Part shown: one piece after another, positions 34,930-43,511 of the stretch | How positions within the stretch are numbered: position 1 is the first letter of the stretch | Layout: each line of letters starts with the position of its first letter | Assembly (NCBI GenBank): GCA_963841635.1 | Contig: CAWJDO010000002.1 | Span: 5,355,902-5,419,901 of the forward strand | Source of the DNA: DASWZN01 sp963841635 | GTDB lineage: Bacteria > Acidobacteriota > Terriglobia > Bryobacterales > Bryobacteraceae | Length of the DNA stretch: 64,000 nt | Reading direction: 5' to 3' | Notes under the pieces: model-generated | The model's input: the letters and a program-made list of their open reading frames with translations, nothing else | Databases searched by the model: none | Told to the model about the DNA's origin: nothing | Program-made: the position numbers and the translations under genes

Positions 34930-36714
34930 CTACCTCCTTCCACGCATCCGCCGGCCAATCGACGCCGCCAGTTCCGGGTTCTTGAACCGCAGGTTGGCAC
35001 CCTGCACCTCGGCTCGCGATGGCCGCAAGCGCGGCGCCAGTTCCATTTCAACGCCGGGCAGCGCGATATCCAGTGGCCGACGTACGTGCAGATGGCGGTG
35101 CAACGTGCCCTCGGTGTCGTCAGTCATGAGGACCTGCATCTGGCCTTTCGGCAGGTTCTTGATGCGCTCGTCCTCGGCGCGGTACTCCCGCTCTTCGCGC
35201 TCCGAGCCGCTCGTGCCCCTTTCGAACCGCTCCCAGCCGAACAACTGCTGGCGCACCAGTGACACCGTCCGCTTCATTACTCGCTGTTCGGCTGACGCCC
35301 GAATGAAGAACTTCGACGTCTCCTCGTCCTGCGTGCGCAACGCAATCTTGGTGTTTGGCGCCGACGTAACGTCCTCTTTGAAGCCCCTGCCGACCTGCAA
35401 TAACTGCGGCAGGCTCTGCATCGAAAACAGGAACGCGGTGTTCGTCCCGCGCGCCGTCTGGAGGATCTGTGCGAAGTTCTTGTACCCGAACGGAGCGAAC
35501 TCGTCCAGGACGACGCTCAGAATTGGCCGGTTGCGGCGCCGTCGCTCCTCCTCGCTTTCGTACCGCTTGCCGACCACCAACTGAAGATTCTGGAGCAGCA
35601 TCTTGCCCAGCGCGCGCACTGGCTCGGTGTTCTTGTTGATGTTGAGCGTCACGAACAGGATCAGCTCCTGGTCGATCACGTCGTCGATCGACAGCAGGTC
35701 CTCGTACGGGCCGGTGATCACCGACAGTTCGTCGTCCAGGAAGGTCATGCACTCGTTCAGGAGGCCCTGGATCTTGGGCACGCGTTCGCGGTCATTGAAC
35801 GACTCGACGAGGTTCCGGACGGACATCTCGAAGTTCAAACTGCGCTGCAACGAGACGCCGGAATCGGCCTGAATGTGCCGCCGGGCCTTCTGGACCTGCT
35901 CGCGGAGGACCTCTCCGTCCAGCGCCATGACGATCACGTCGTAGAAGTTGAAGGGCAGGCCGGTGTAGTGCAGCACGCGAACGATGTCGGCCAAATAGTT
36001 CAACTGGTGCTTGGCGAAGAACTCATCGTGCAGGTTGAAGCTGCCGAAGACCATGTTCACCTGCGCCATGTAGTTTTCGTCGGTCGTGTGGAAGGGGTTG
36101 TAGAGGCACGAGAGGTCCGGCCTGGCCGGATTGATCAGGCGCAGATCGCCGAGCCGGCCGGCCCGGTTGATGTGAGGCAGCAGTTCGTAGAAGAAATCGA
36201 GATCGCCTTTCCCGTCGAAGATCACCATCGGAATCTTGTGCCGGTCGTCTTTGGGGCCGATGCGGCGCTGAAGATCCTGGGTTATGATGTTCCTCAGAAG
36301 CGTCGTCTTGCCGCTGCCGGTCATGCCGAGAACGATTCCTTGCATGACCCGAACCTTGTCAGGCCACAACCAGGGGGCGCCGTGGACGTCGTAGCCCAGC
36401 ACCACTGCATTCCGTTCCCAAGCCTTCGCGACGTGCTGCACGTCGGCAACCGGGCTCATCACCAACGGTGGATAGCGCTGCCGATTCTCCTTCCAGTCCT
36501 TCCGTTTCGCGAGGACCCAGATGGCGACAATCGGCACGCCGACCGCCAGCGCGAGGTAGGTCAGGAATTCGGCGAGCTGAAGATCGGTGAAGTGATACGC
36601 TCGCGTGCCGAGAAACCAGACGACGAAGAGGGCTCCGGCGGCCAGAGCGGCGCAGACGAAGACGGGGGACGCCGAGAGTGGGGGACGTTCATGGTGCGCG
36701 GAAGGTGTGGCCAT
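34930..36714 (-). CDS. TraD/VirD4-like type IV coupling ATPase
   Basis: A 594-residue protein with two N-terminal membrane segments (residues ~16-36 and ~48-68), Walker A LGMTGSGKTTLL (~129-140), Walker B LSVVLDEFAPFG (~395-406), and motifs ARGTNTAFLFSMQSLPQLLQ and NTKIALRTQDEETSKFF typical of TraD/TraG proteins. It delivers DNA to the T4SS channel. The ATG overlaps the previous stop (TAATG). Confidence 0.9.
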   Translation of the reverse strand: MATPSAHHERPPLSASPVFVCAALAAGALFVVWFLGTRAYHFTDLQLAEFLTYLALAVGVPIVAIWVLAKRKDWKENRQRYPPLVMSPVADVQHVAKAWERNAVVLGYDVHGAPWLWPDKVRVMQGIVLGMTGSGKTTLLRNIITQDLQRRIGPKDDRHKIPMVIFDGKGDLDFFYELLPHINRAGRLGDLRLINPARPDLSCLYNPFHTTDENYMAQVNMVFGSFNLHDEFFAKHQLNYLADIVRVLHYTGLPFNFYDVIVMALDGEVLREQVQKARRHIQADSGVSLQRSLNFEMSVRNLVESFNDRERVPKIQGLLNECMTFLDDELSVITGPYEDLLSIDDVIDQELILFVTLNINKNTEPVRALGKMLLQNLQLVVGKRYESEEERRRRNRPILSVVLDEFAPFGYKNFAQILQTARGTNTAFLFSMQSLPQLLQVGRGFKEDVTSAPNTKIALRTQDEETSKFFIRASAEQRVMKRTVSLVRQQLFGWERFERGTSGSEREEREYRAEDERIKNLPKGQMQVLMTDDTEGTLHRHLHVRRPLDIALPGVEMELAPRLRPSRAEVQGANLRFKNPELAASIGRRMRGRR

Positions 36715-37004
36715 TACGCCGCCAGGTTGAAGACCAGGGGCGCAGCCATGACGAGGGCGAGCAGTGTTCCGAAGACGGCCGTTTCCATCCTCGGTTTGCG
36801 CCGGCGGCCGGGTTCGAAGGGATTCCGGGCTTCAAGCAGAAGGTTCGCAGTGCGATTCAGCAGTCCCACGTCGGCCCGGCGTTCCATGCTGGCCTCGAAG
36901 CGGGCGAGGACCTCCGCAGCCGTCACGGGCCGCCCAACGTCCACTTCCTCGCACAGGAACTTCCGGTGACGCACGGCGGCAAGTACTTCGGCTGCTGTGG
37001 TCAT
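36714..37004 (-). CDS. Small membrane protein between virB9-like and coupling-protein genes
   Basis: A 96-residue protein with a soluble helical part (AAEVLARFEASMERRADVGL, LLNRTANLLLEARNPF) and a C-terminal hydrophobic segment (TAVFGTLLALVMAAPLVF). Its stop overlaps the coupling-protein start; its ATG lies 2 bp from the virB9 stop. It is part of the T4SS operon. Family unknown. Confidence 0.7.
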   Translation of the reverse strand: MTTAAEVLAAVRHRKFLCEEVDVGRPVTAAEVLARFEASMERRADVGLLNRTANLLLEARNPFEPGRRRKPRMETAVFGTLLALVMAAPLVFNLAA

Positions 37005-37006
37005 GA

Positions 37007-37849
37007 CTACAACACCAGGAGCACGTTGATATGGCCGACTGAATCGTCCGGGAATGTCAGCCTCAGAACGGTTCGTTCCCCTGGCTGCAGGCGCGCAGGG
37101 AGGTCGAACGCGATCAGGCCATGAGCGGTCTGCTCCGGCTGGACAGCTGAGGTCGACGCCTCCGAGTACCGCAGGCGCACATAGTCCACGTCTTTCCACT
37201 TGATTGGGAAATCGCTCCCAAGCTGGGTCGTGTCGAGTGGGATCAGAGACCGCGACGAGCGTGGCGACTTCAGTGTGAACACATCCGGCGGCCCCGGCAC
37301 GTATGCCTTCTCGCTGCGGTTCACGATGGCGTAGCGAAGGAACACGAGGCCGTCCTTCTCATAGACGTCGCGCAGGGCGATCCGCACGCGTCCGTCGTCT
37401 TTGGATGCAACCATGCTCTTCACCGGGGTGCTCTCCAGCAGCATCGCGGCGGGCACCTTCGGTTGCTCAACGGCGGGTTTCGGCGGTGGTGGCGGGTCTG
37501 CTTTCGCCGGGGTAACGGGCTCTTCATCGATCGCGAATTGCGTCTCGCTGATTGTGCCGGCCGGCACGAGCTCATAGCTCTGGCGCCCGGATGCCGTCCA
37601 GACGAACAGATTCGTGGTCCCGTCCGGCTCCAGCGGCTGCACGAACACCTTGTTCTCGCGCCATTCCACCTTGAAGTTCGAGCTGCCCACCGCAACTTCC
37701 TTCACCGGCTCGTTGAACTCCAGTACGGTCAGGTGATTCTGGGTCGTGGCAACCCGGGTGACCCTCTGCCGGTCTGCCTTCTGCGTCTCGATCTTCTGGC
37801 CGAAAGCGCACACCGATGCCAAGAACGTGATAAGTAGGATGCCCCTCAT
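37007..37849 (-). CDS. virB9: VirB9/TrbG-like T4SS outer-membrane complex protein
   Basis: A 280-residue protein with a signal peptide (RGILLITFLASVCAFGQ), an N-terminal beta domain (THVLEFNEPVKEVAVG-like segment, VFVQPLEPDGTTNLFVWT), a proline-rich linker (DPPPPPKPAVEQP) and a C-terminal beta domain (VRIALRDVYEKDGLVFLRYA). This is the VirB9/CagX layout. The ATG at 37849 has GGAGGGGAG upstream. First recognisable gene of this T4SS block. Confidence 0.8.
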   Translation of the reverse strand: MRGILLITFLASVCAFGQKIETQKADRQRVTRVATTQNHLTVLEFNEPVKEVAVGSSNFKVEWRENKVFVQPLEPDGTTNLFVWTASGRQSYELVPAGTISETQFAIDEEPVTPAKADPPPPPKPAVEQPKVPAAMLLESTPVKSMVASKDDGRVRIALRDVYEKDGLVFLRYAIVNRSEKAYVPGPPDVFTLKSPRSSRSLIPLDTTQLGSDFPIKWKDVDYVRLRYSEASTSAVQPEQTAHGLIAFDLPARLQPGERTVLRLTFPDDSVGHINVLLVL

Positions 37850-38181
37850 CTGCTCCCCTCCAAGACAAAACGGGGAGGCCCCAGCCCTTCGACCGACGGG
37901 ACCTGGCCTCTTCTCTCGCTTGATTCTAAGCGAAGACTCTGAGGCTCCATATTCTCGGCGGCCGTCGTGAACCGCCTCCGCACCCACTCCATCATGCCTT
38001 TTGGCATCCCGTGATTTGACCGGAAAAGTGTTCTCAGAGCTATCGGACGGCGTGGTCTATCCGCCGAGAACGCAGCCTGCGCGCGAGAAGTCCGTTGTAT
38101 CCTTTCGGCAGCCGATCTAGCGCGCCGCGGCACAGGAGCACTTGGCGCGGCTCGACTGATTACAATGGGCGTAGGAGACGG
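37850..38181. other. Divergent intergenic region upstream of virB9-like gene
   Basis: About 330 bases that must contain promoters for the T4SS block and for the plus-strand gene at 38182. GAGGCC (37875 region) pairs with GGCCTC some 30 bases on, giving a possible leader hairpin close to the virB9-like start. No gene recognised. Confidence 0.45.
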
Positions 38182-38994
38182 ATGAGCGAACACTGCCTCA
38201 AGTTCGTGACCCTTTACGACGACCGCCGCCGCCCCGAGTACGACGGGCATGCCGAGTACATTCGCGGTAGGAACACCCGCATGGAATCCCGCAGCTATTC
38301 GGGAGATCAGTACGGGCGGATGCGGGCTTACATCCAGAATCGCGACATTGGCTACGGGTTCGAGATTGAACCGGAAACGAGGATCTTCACCGCGTGTCGC
38401 GCGAACGAACGCGTGAGTCCGCTGTGGCCGAAGGGTCGGCGGTGGAAGGTGCCGGCTCGCTCCGGCATCCCGGTCCACGTGCATACCCAAACCATCGATA
38501 CCGGCGAGCGGAAGACCATGTTCGGCTGCGCGGCACGCCGCGTCATTGTCCGGAGCCGGTCGGTGCGGGAATCGGAGTTGCAGAACGAGTCGGAGAGTGA
38601 CGGCTGGTTTATCGATCCACCGCAGGCGTGGGCAAGCCTGCATCCGGTGCGTCGCGGGTCGCATTGCGTTCTCGTCGGCGGCAACGGACCGCGGGACGAC
38701 TACAAGTTCACCGACGAGGGCGCGCCGGAAAGCGGATTCATTCTGCTGCTGACCACGACCTCGAAATGGTATCGCCGCAGCGAGTTCTCAGAGAACGTCA
38801 GCCGCCGCGAGGTCGTGGAGTTCTCCGAGGCCGGGCTTCCCGCTGACCTGTTCGTTCCTCCGAGAGATTTCATTCGAGTGCCGCAACTCCCAGAAGGCGT
38901 TCGTTACGGATGGCCCCATCGTATGAGACTGCGATGGGAGATACTGAGAGACTCGCGGCGTCTTCCTGCGAGGATCGCCCGGTTCTGCAGCTGA
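38182..38994 (+). CDS. DUF4412-like protein of unknown function
   Basis: A 270-residue protein with the pattern of small acidobacterial proteins of DUF4412 type: TQTIDTGERKTMFGCAARRV, ESESDGWFIDPP, and near the end VVEFSEAGLPADLFVPPRDF and RVPQLP. It has no evident signal peptide from this ATG, which has GGAG upstream. It stands alone between T4SS and polymerase-like genes. Role unknown. Confidence 0.6.
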   Translation: MSEHCLKFVTLYDDRRRPEYDGHAEYIRGRNTRMESRSYSGDQYGRMRAYIQNRDIGYGFEIEPETRIFTACRANERVSPLWPKGRRWKVPARSGIPVHVHTQTIDTGERKTMFGCAARRVIVRSRSVRESELQNESESDGWFIDPPQAWASLHPVRRGSHCVLVGGNGPRDDYKFTDEGAPESGFILLLTTTSKWYRRSEFSENVSRREVVEFSEAGLPADLFVPPRDFIRVPQLPEGVRYGWPHRMRLRWEILRDSRRLPARIARFCS

Positions 38995-39125
38995 GCGTTG
39001 GTCGTACCCGAAACTCGAGAAGTCGAATCTCAGCAGTTCCACCAGATTCTCGTCGATAGTGAATAGTTGATAGTCGATTGTGGCCGGCCTCTGGCCAGCG
39101 GACATTTGTTCCCCTCCGAATACTC

Positions 39126-39157
39126 AGGGGAGACCCGGCTGGACCGAGTCTCCCCCT
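39126..39157 (-). terminator. Hairpin terminator after the polymerase-like gene
   Basis: AGGGGAGAC and GTCTCCCCCT form a stem of about 9 bp around a 13-base loop, 5 bases downstream of the stop codon at 39162 on the minus strand. There is no strong U-tract, so it may act from either side or as an RNA 3' end stabiliser. Confidence 0.55.
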
Positions 39158-39161
39158 GGAC

Positions 39162-41762
39162 CTACGCAACAGCCGATCTGGGCTTCGCGACTGTCGGCAC
39201 GTGCCTGGAGCCAGGAAGCTCCAGCCTGCCGTCCCGCACTTCCGCCCGACCGGGTTCGAACTCAATCGGATGTATCCGTTGAGGCCGGCCATGGTCGTAG
39301 ATCAGGCCGCCGTCCCTGGTTACCTGCATCAGGAACGTCTCCCTCTCCACGATCTGGCCCTGTTCGTCGTCGACCTGATCCAACAGAAAGACATTGCCGT
39401 CCCGGTCGATCGACACCTCGCCACTCACCAGATCCGGAATCGCGACGGTGACCCGGCGGCCACCCGTGCGGTCCGCGATCATGTTGACGAGTTCCTGCGG
39501 AAACGCGTAAAAGACGATGCTGCCGGTGCTCTTGCTCCCCTTGCAGGTAATCGCGTAGAGAGCCGCCAGCCAGTCGAACGCGTTGGCGGATTTCCGTTCG
39601 GCCCACTTCCGGACCAGGTGGATCATGTTCCGGATCTCCTGCCGGGAGCGTTCCTCATACCAGCGCAGCGCGGCCTTGGCCCTGTTCCGCGCCTTGAACG
39701 CCTTCCTCCTCGCGACGACATCGTCGGAGGCGCAGGCGTTCACCGCGGCATCTGCCTCGGTCACTGCCTGGCGATACTTCTCGCGCTTTCCGAGAGTCAG
39801 CGCGATGTTGACGCCGTAGATGCGAGCGATCTGTCCGGCCTCGGCATACATCTCGCGGTCAAATCGCCCGTTGACGATCAGGCCGCGGAAGTCCTCCAAG
39901 GGCCGGATATCGCTGAAGAAGTCGTCGAGCTCCTTGCGGAGCATGTTGTACAGCCTGCCGATTCTGTCCGTGGGGCTCACATTCAAGTGGAGCGGCAGAT
40001 CGCTAACCCGCTTGGCCTCCTTCAGCCTCAACCACGGCGCGGTAGCAACCTGCTTGCGAACCCCTGCAATCACCTCCTGGTTGGTCAGCGTCCCGTGCTT
40101 CAGGGCATCGAGCGCTGCCTGCAGTTCTCTCGCCAGCCGTTCCGCCAGCTCCGGGCGTCCCTCGGCGTGGCAGGACGTCATGAGGTCCGTGATGATCCCG
40201 ATTTCGTTCCCCTTCGCCGAAACCGCCACTTGCGGCAGGTTCCACCAGGCCGACCGCCTCTTCTTCCGCTTGTCCTTCTCGTTCGAGAAGGTCTCGCGGT
40301 GGTTGAAGCGATCCTCGATCCACCGTGGAAACCGGCTCTCCTCCACCACGCAGACAACGTCGAAATCGTAGTCGCCGCCGTTCTTCGCGGCCGTCTTCGA
40401 GTGGAGGGTGATCGTGTGCTCCAGCCGGAGTTGCCTGTTGACGATCTGCTCGACAGCTTCCTGTTCCGACATCGAACAGCCCTGCCGAGCGACGTCGTCT
40501 GTCAGGCGCGTCACGGCCTCCGGCATGTGCAGCTTTCGCAACGGCAGCAGATCGTCCTTGGCCCGGATCGGATAGCGGACCTCCAACATCCGCGCCGAGC
40601 CGAGGCTCGTGAGCGCGCTGTTCTCCGGCATCCAATCCGAACCGCTGAAGACTCGGCCGTTGTGCAGAACCAGGTAGCCGTCGTCAGCCAGTGCGAAAGC
40701 CGGAAGCCGAAAGCCGCCCGCCGTGCACAGCTTGTACGCCCACCGGCACAGGACCCGCTGGAGCTGGTTGTTGATGAACGGGAACTTCACAAGCTGACCA
40801 CTGCCATCAGCCTTCAGCGCGGCCTCCACCACGGTGCGTTCGGTGGACGCGGATTCGCCTTCTCCTGGGACCTCGTCGGTCCCCAGAAGCCGGAACAGCT
40901 CCTCGAAATTGTTCTCGTCCACCGTGCCCTTGAGCTTCCGAACTTGCTCGAGCGCCAGCGGCAGGACCTCAAGGTCGATGGACGACTCGGGAGCGTGCGT
41001 CAGAAGCGTGTAGCTGGATTCGTACTCGAGCGGGCGCGACACCTCCCGTATTCCCAGCACGATCGGACCTCGGAGCAACTGCACATCGCCGCACCAGAGC
41101 CTCACCAGCGTCGACTTCTCCGGCAACGCAGGCTTCATGCAGCTCTTCGGCAGGACAATGTCGGCGCCGAGATGGCCGGCGACGTCATCCTCCATGACCT
41201 TGAAGCTGCCTTTCGCCTGGGTCCGGTTGAATGCGAGGCGGAACTGGTAGAAATGGCGGTCGGCCAGATGCAGCCGCTCAAACAGCGAGCGCCGGATCCA
41301 GCCGCGACAGTCATTCGTGCCCAGGGAATGGTCTTCCACGACGAGCACCTTCGCGTCCGGCTCCTCGATCCGCACCTTGCAGGGTGAGACCAGGATGCCG
41401 AAATAGGTGACCGCCGCTTCCGGCCATTGCTGAAACCGCTCGGCGATCGGCTTTTCGTATTCCTTGCTGACGGCGTAATACCTGCCGCTCTTCGCGGAAC
41501 CCGAAGCGCCGATGAGGCGATACTCCACCCCGCCAACGGTGAACCGAGCCAGCGCCTGTTCCACCTTGGCGCGCCCGTAGTCGTCGAGCTCCGCGCCCGG
41601 GATTTCAACGGTGGCCACACGAATGCCTGGATACAAGGCGTCCAGCAGCGTGTTGGCGAGCTGTCCTTGCCGGGTCAGTTGCATCGACTTCTGAGCGACC
41701 GTTCCTTCCTCGTCGATCTCCAACGCCATCACTGGCAGTTGGGACGTAACCATGGTTTTCAT
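39162..41762 (-). CDS. Two-barrel RNA polymerase-like protein (RdRP/YonO type)
   Basis: An 866-residue protein not annotated by any family I know by name. In order it shows elements of two-double-psi-barrel polymerases: RLIGASGSAKSGRYYAV (~82-98), TNDCRGWIRRSLF (~149-161), QAKGSFKV followed by ADIVLPKSCMKP (KG and SxxK signatures of barrel 1, ~182-211), LEVRYPI (RxP-like, ~394-400) and NGGDYDFDVVCVV (~461-473), which fits the D-x-D-x-D metal-binding motif of barrel 2. The C-terminal 400 residues are mainly helical. ATG at 41762, AAGGAG 8 nt upstream. It lies within a conjugative island. The assignment rests on motif order only. Confidence 0.65.
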   Translation of the reverse strand: MKTMVTSQLPVMALEIDEEGTVAQKSMQLTRQGQLANTLLDALYPGIRVATVEIPGAELDDYGRAKVEQALARFTVGGVEYRLIGASGSAKSGRYYAVSKEYEKPIAERFQQWPEAAVTYFGILVSPCKVRIEEPDAKVLVVEDHSLGTNDCRGWIRRSLFERLHLADRHFYQFRLAFNRTQAKGSFKVMEDDVAGHLGADIVLPKSCMKPALPEKSTLVRLWCGDVQLLRGPIVLGIREVSRPLEYESSYTLLTHAPESSIDLEVLPLALEQVRKLKGTVDENNFEELFRLLGTDEVPGEGESASTERTVVEAALKADGSGQLVKFPFINNQLQRVLCRWAYKLCTAGGFRLPAFALADDGYLVLHNGRVFSGSDWMPENSALTSLGSARMLEVRYPIRAKDDLLPLRKLHMPEAVTRLTDDVARQGCSMSEQEAVEQIVNRQLRLEHTITLHSKTAAKNGGDYDFDVVCVVEESRFPRWIEDRFNHRETFSNEKDKRKKRRSAWWNLPQVAVSAKGNEIGIITDLMTSCHAEGRPELAERLARELQAALDALKHGTLTNQEVIAGVRKQVATAPWLRLKEAKRVSDLPLHLNVSPTDRIGRLYNMLRKELDDFFSDIRPLEDFRGLIVNGRFDREMYAEAGQIARIYGVNIALTLGKREKYRQAVTEADAAVNACASDDVVARRKAFKARNRAKAALRWYEERSRQEIRNMIHLVRKWAERKSANAFDWLAALYAITCKGSKSTGSIVFYAFPQELVNMIADRTGGRRVTVAIPDLVSGEVSIDRDGNVFLLDQVDDEQGQIVERETFLMQVTRDGGLIYDHGRPQRIHPIEFEPGRAEVRDGRLELPGSRHVPTVAKPRSAVA

Positions 41763-41905
41763 TGGGGCATCTCCTTGTTCTGTTTGTTGGAACGAGCAAC
41801 AGACAGACAGGAGCCCCGTCTCCGGTGCCCTCCCGTGCCTGTTGCCGTGAACTTGGATCAAGTTCCCGGGTGCCAGGCTTGGAGAGCCGTCACCGGGTTG
41901 TGCTG

Positions 41906-42325
41906 TTAACGACCCACTCCCTTGCTGTCCGTTGCCGGAACAGGCGGGAGAACGCTGGTGCGGGTGTTCCCGGCCAGCAACTTTTCCGCATGTGGCTGCG
42001 GATCGCCTCGACCTACGTCATGAGACCCGATATTTGTTCCTGGACTCTTTTCTCGCTGGACCGCCTCCTTCTTGATGACCGGCCGCCCGTCGGTCAGGTC
42101 CACGTTGGCCTTCCATTCGGTCACGACGGCGAAGGTTCCGCCGGTGCGGAAGGCCGCGACCAGTGCGTCGTTTTCGGTGGGAGCCTCTTCGCCGAGTTCC
42201 GTTTGCCCGCCGGCTGAGTTCTTGATCAGGAAGTAGCGGGCCGTCCCGTCGCCAGACCGAACGATACGTCGCCGGCGGGCGCGCTCCTTTTTCAGGCTCG
42301 TTGGTTTTGGTCCGCTGATATCCAC
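41906..42325 (-). CDS. Small hypothetical protein upstream of polymerase-like gene
   Basis: About 139 residues from a possible GTG at 42325. The segment RYFLIKNSAGGQTELGEEAP, ALVAAFRTGGTFAVVTEWKA and NVDLTDGRPVIKKEAVQ has clear coding character. The start is uncertain: no good ribosome-binding site was found and the open frame extends to 42517. It precedes the polymerase-like gene on the same strand by 143 bp. Unknown family. Confidence 0.5.
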   Translation of the reverse strand: MDISGPKPTSLKKERARRRRIVRSGDGTARYFLIKNSAGGQTELGEEAPTENDALVAAFRTGGTFAVVTEWKANVDLTDGRPVIKKEAVQREKSPGTNIGSHDVGRGDPQPHAEKLLAGNTRTSVLPPVPATDSKGVGR

Positions 42326-42570
42326 GGCTGTTGTCGTCGTCCGCGCCCCTCTCGCGCAGGCACTCGGCTCTTCTGATGGCAGAATAGAGCAGCGCTGCAC
42401 TGGAGTGCAAAAGTCTCGGCGAACACGACGGTGCAGACTCGGAAATGCCAACAGCCGGCTGGACCGCCTCGCGTTCGTGGTGCCGTTCCGGGAAGACGCT
42501 CCCGCACTGCTATGCATGGATTCGCGTCCGACATGAACACAATTGCGCTCAATACCCCTAAAAATGGGGA

Positions 42571-42599
42571 TTTACTTGCCTTAATCAAGCCCTTATAAT
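42571..42599 (+). promoter_or_regulatory. Sigma-70-type promoter for the RHS locus
   Basis: TTTACT (42571-42576) and a consensus TATAAT (42594-42599) are separated by 17 bp, about 120 bases before the first gene of the RHS locus. A short inverted repeat (CCCC-TAAAAAT-GGGG) precedes it. Confidence 0.6.
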
Positions 42600-42605
42600 C
42601 CCAGG

Positions 42606-42717
42606 TGTTGCGCATCCGGTTTTCCGATGCGCGAAAATTACGCGGGACTGAGAGTGGGGCAATCTTGGTCGCGCGGAGGGCAGTACGTCCGGCCTCCGGA
42701 CGTAGGAGGGCAGAGTA
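42606..42717 (+). other. Structured 5' leader of the RHS locus
   Basis: Between the predicted transcription start and the first ATG lie a hairpin GCGCATCCGG...CCGATGCGC (about 42612-42634) and a 9-bp perfect hairpin TACGTCCGG-CCT-CCGGACGTA just before the GGAGG ribosome-binding site. This could be a regulatory leader. It does not match a riboswitch consensus that I can recall. Confidence 0.4.
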
Positions 42718-43500
42718 ATGAAAGCGTTCATTGTCATCGCACTTGGAATCGTGCTGGCGGTGCAGGCGGCCGCCCAGACAACTGGAACTTCTCCTCAACC
42801 ATCTGTTACGCGGGATCCGCAGGCGCTGTCCCTGCTCAGCCAGTCCCTAGCCGCCATGACCAAGGGCCTACCCATCTCGGACGTCAAGTTGCAAGCCCAG
42901 GTCACCCGCACGGCCGGCTCCGAGACCGACACCGGCTCCGCGGTGCTGGAAGGCGCAGCCTACGACAAGAGCAACACGAACTTCGCACTGACCTCGGGCT
43001 CGCGCCTGGAGATCCGGAACGGTACCGCCGGTATCTGGAGCGCCGCCGACGCGCAGAGCCGACCTGTCGCGCTGCACAATACCTGGACCGCCGCCGCTTG
43101 GTTCGCCCCCGCCTTGGTCATTCAATCCTGGGTGCAGGATTCCTCCTTCTCGCTCCTCTACGCCGGCCTGGAAGACCGCGACGGATCCAAGGTGCAGCAC
43201 ATTCGAGCCGCGCGTAACGTGGCAGGCGCGACGGACATCGCCGCCCTGAGCGCCACGGACCTCTACCTCGATACCCAATCGCTCCTGCCGGCGGCCCTGG
43301 CCTTCAACACCCACCCCGACAACACTCTCGGTGTGAACCTCCCCGTTCAGGTCACCTTCGGAAGCTACCAGACCTTCAGCGGCATGATCGCCCCCTCGCG
43401 AATTCAGAGCTTTCTCCAGAATTCGCTGCTTTTGGACATCTCCGTAACCACGACCAGCGCCAACACCGGCTTGGCCGCAAGCGACTTCCTGGTGCCGTAA
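42718..43500 (+). CDS. Secreted protein preceding the RHS gene
   Basis: A 260-residue protein with a signal peptide (KAFIVIALGIVLAVQAAAQ) and a beta-rich body (VLEGAAYDKSNTNFALTSGS, YQTFSGMIAPSRIQSFL). GGAGG lies 8 nt before the ATG. It is co-transcribed with the RHS gene (11 bp apart). Small exported proteins of this style occur before RHS genes in Acidobacteriota; it might be a carrier or partner. Function unknown. Confidence 0.7.
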   Translation: MKAFIVIALGIVLAVQAAAQTTGTSPQPSVTRDPQALSLLSQSLAAMTKGLPISDVKLQAQVTRTAGSETDTGSAVLEGAAYDKSNTNFALTSGSRLEIRNGTAGIWSAADAQSRPVALHNTWTAAAWFAPALVIQSWVQDSSFSLLYAGLEDRDGSKVQHIRAARNVAGATDIAALSATDLYLDTQSLLPAALAFNTHPDNTLGVNLPVQVTFGSYQTFSGMIAPSRIQSFLQNSLLLDISVTTTSANTGLAASDFLVP

Positions 43501-43511
43501 GGAGGAATTCC

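Noticed and set aside
39078..41387. 769-residue open frame on the plus strand
   Set aside because: It is the antisense of the polymerase-like gene, rich in Arg/Pro/Leu, with no ribosome-binding site. The minus strand carries recognisable motifs and a good start.
42606..42717. Cyclic-di-GMP (GEMM) riboswitch
   Set aside because: The leader has two hairpins but not the conserved GEMM core sequences as I recall them; not called.
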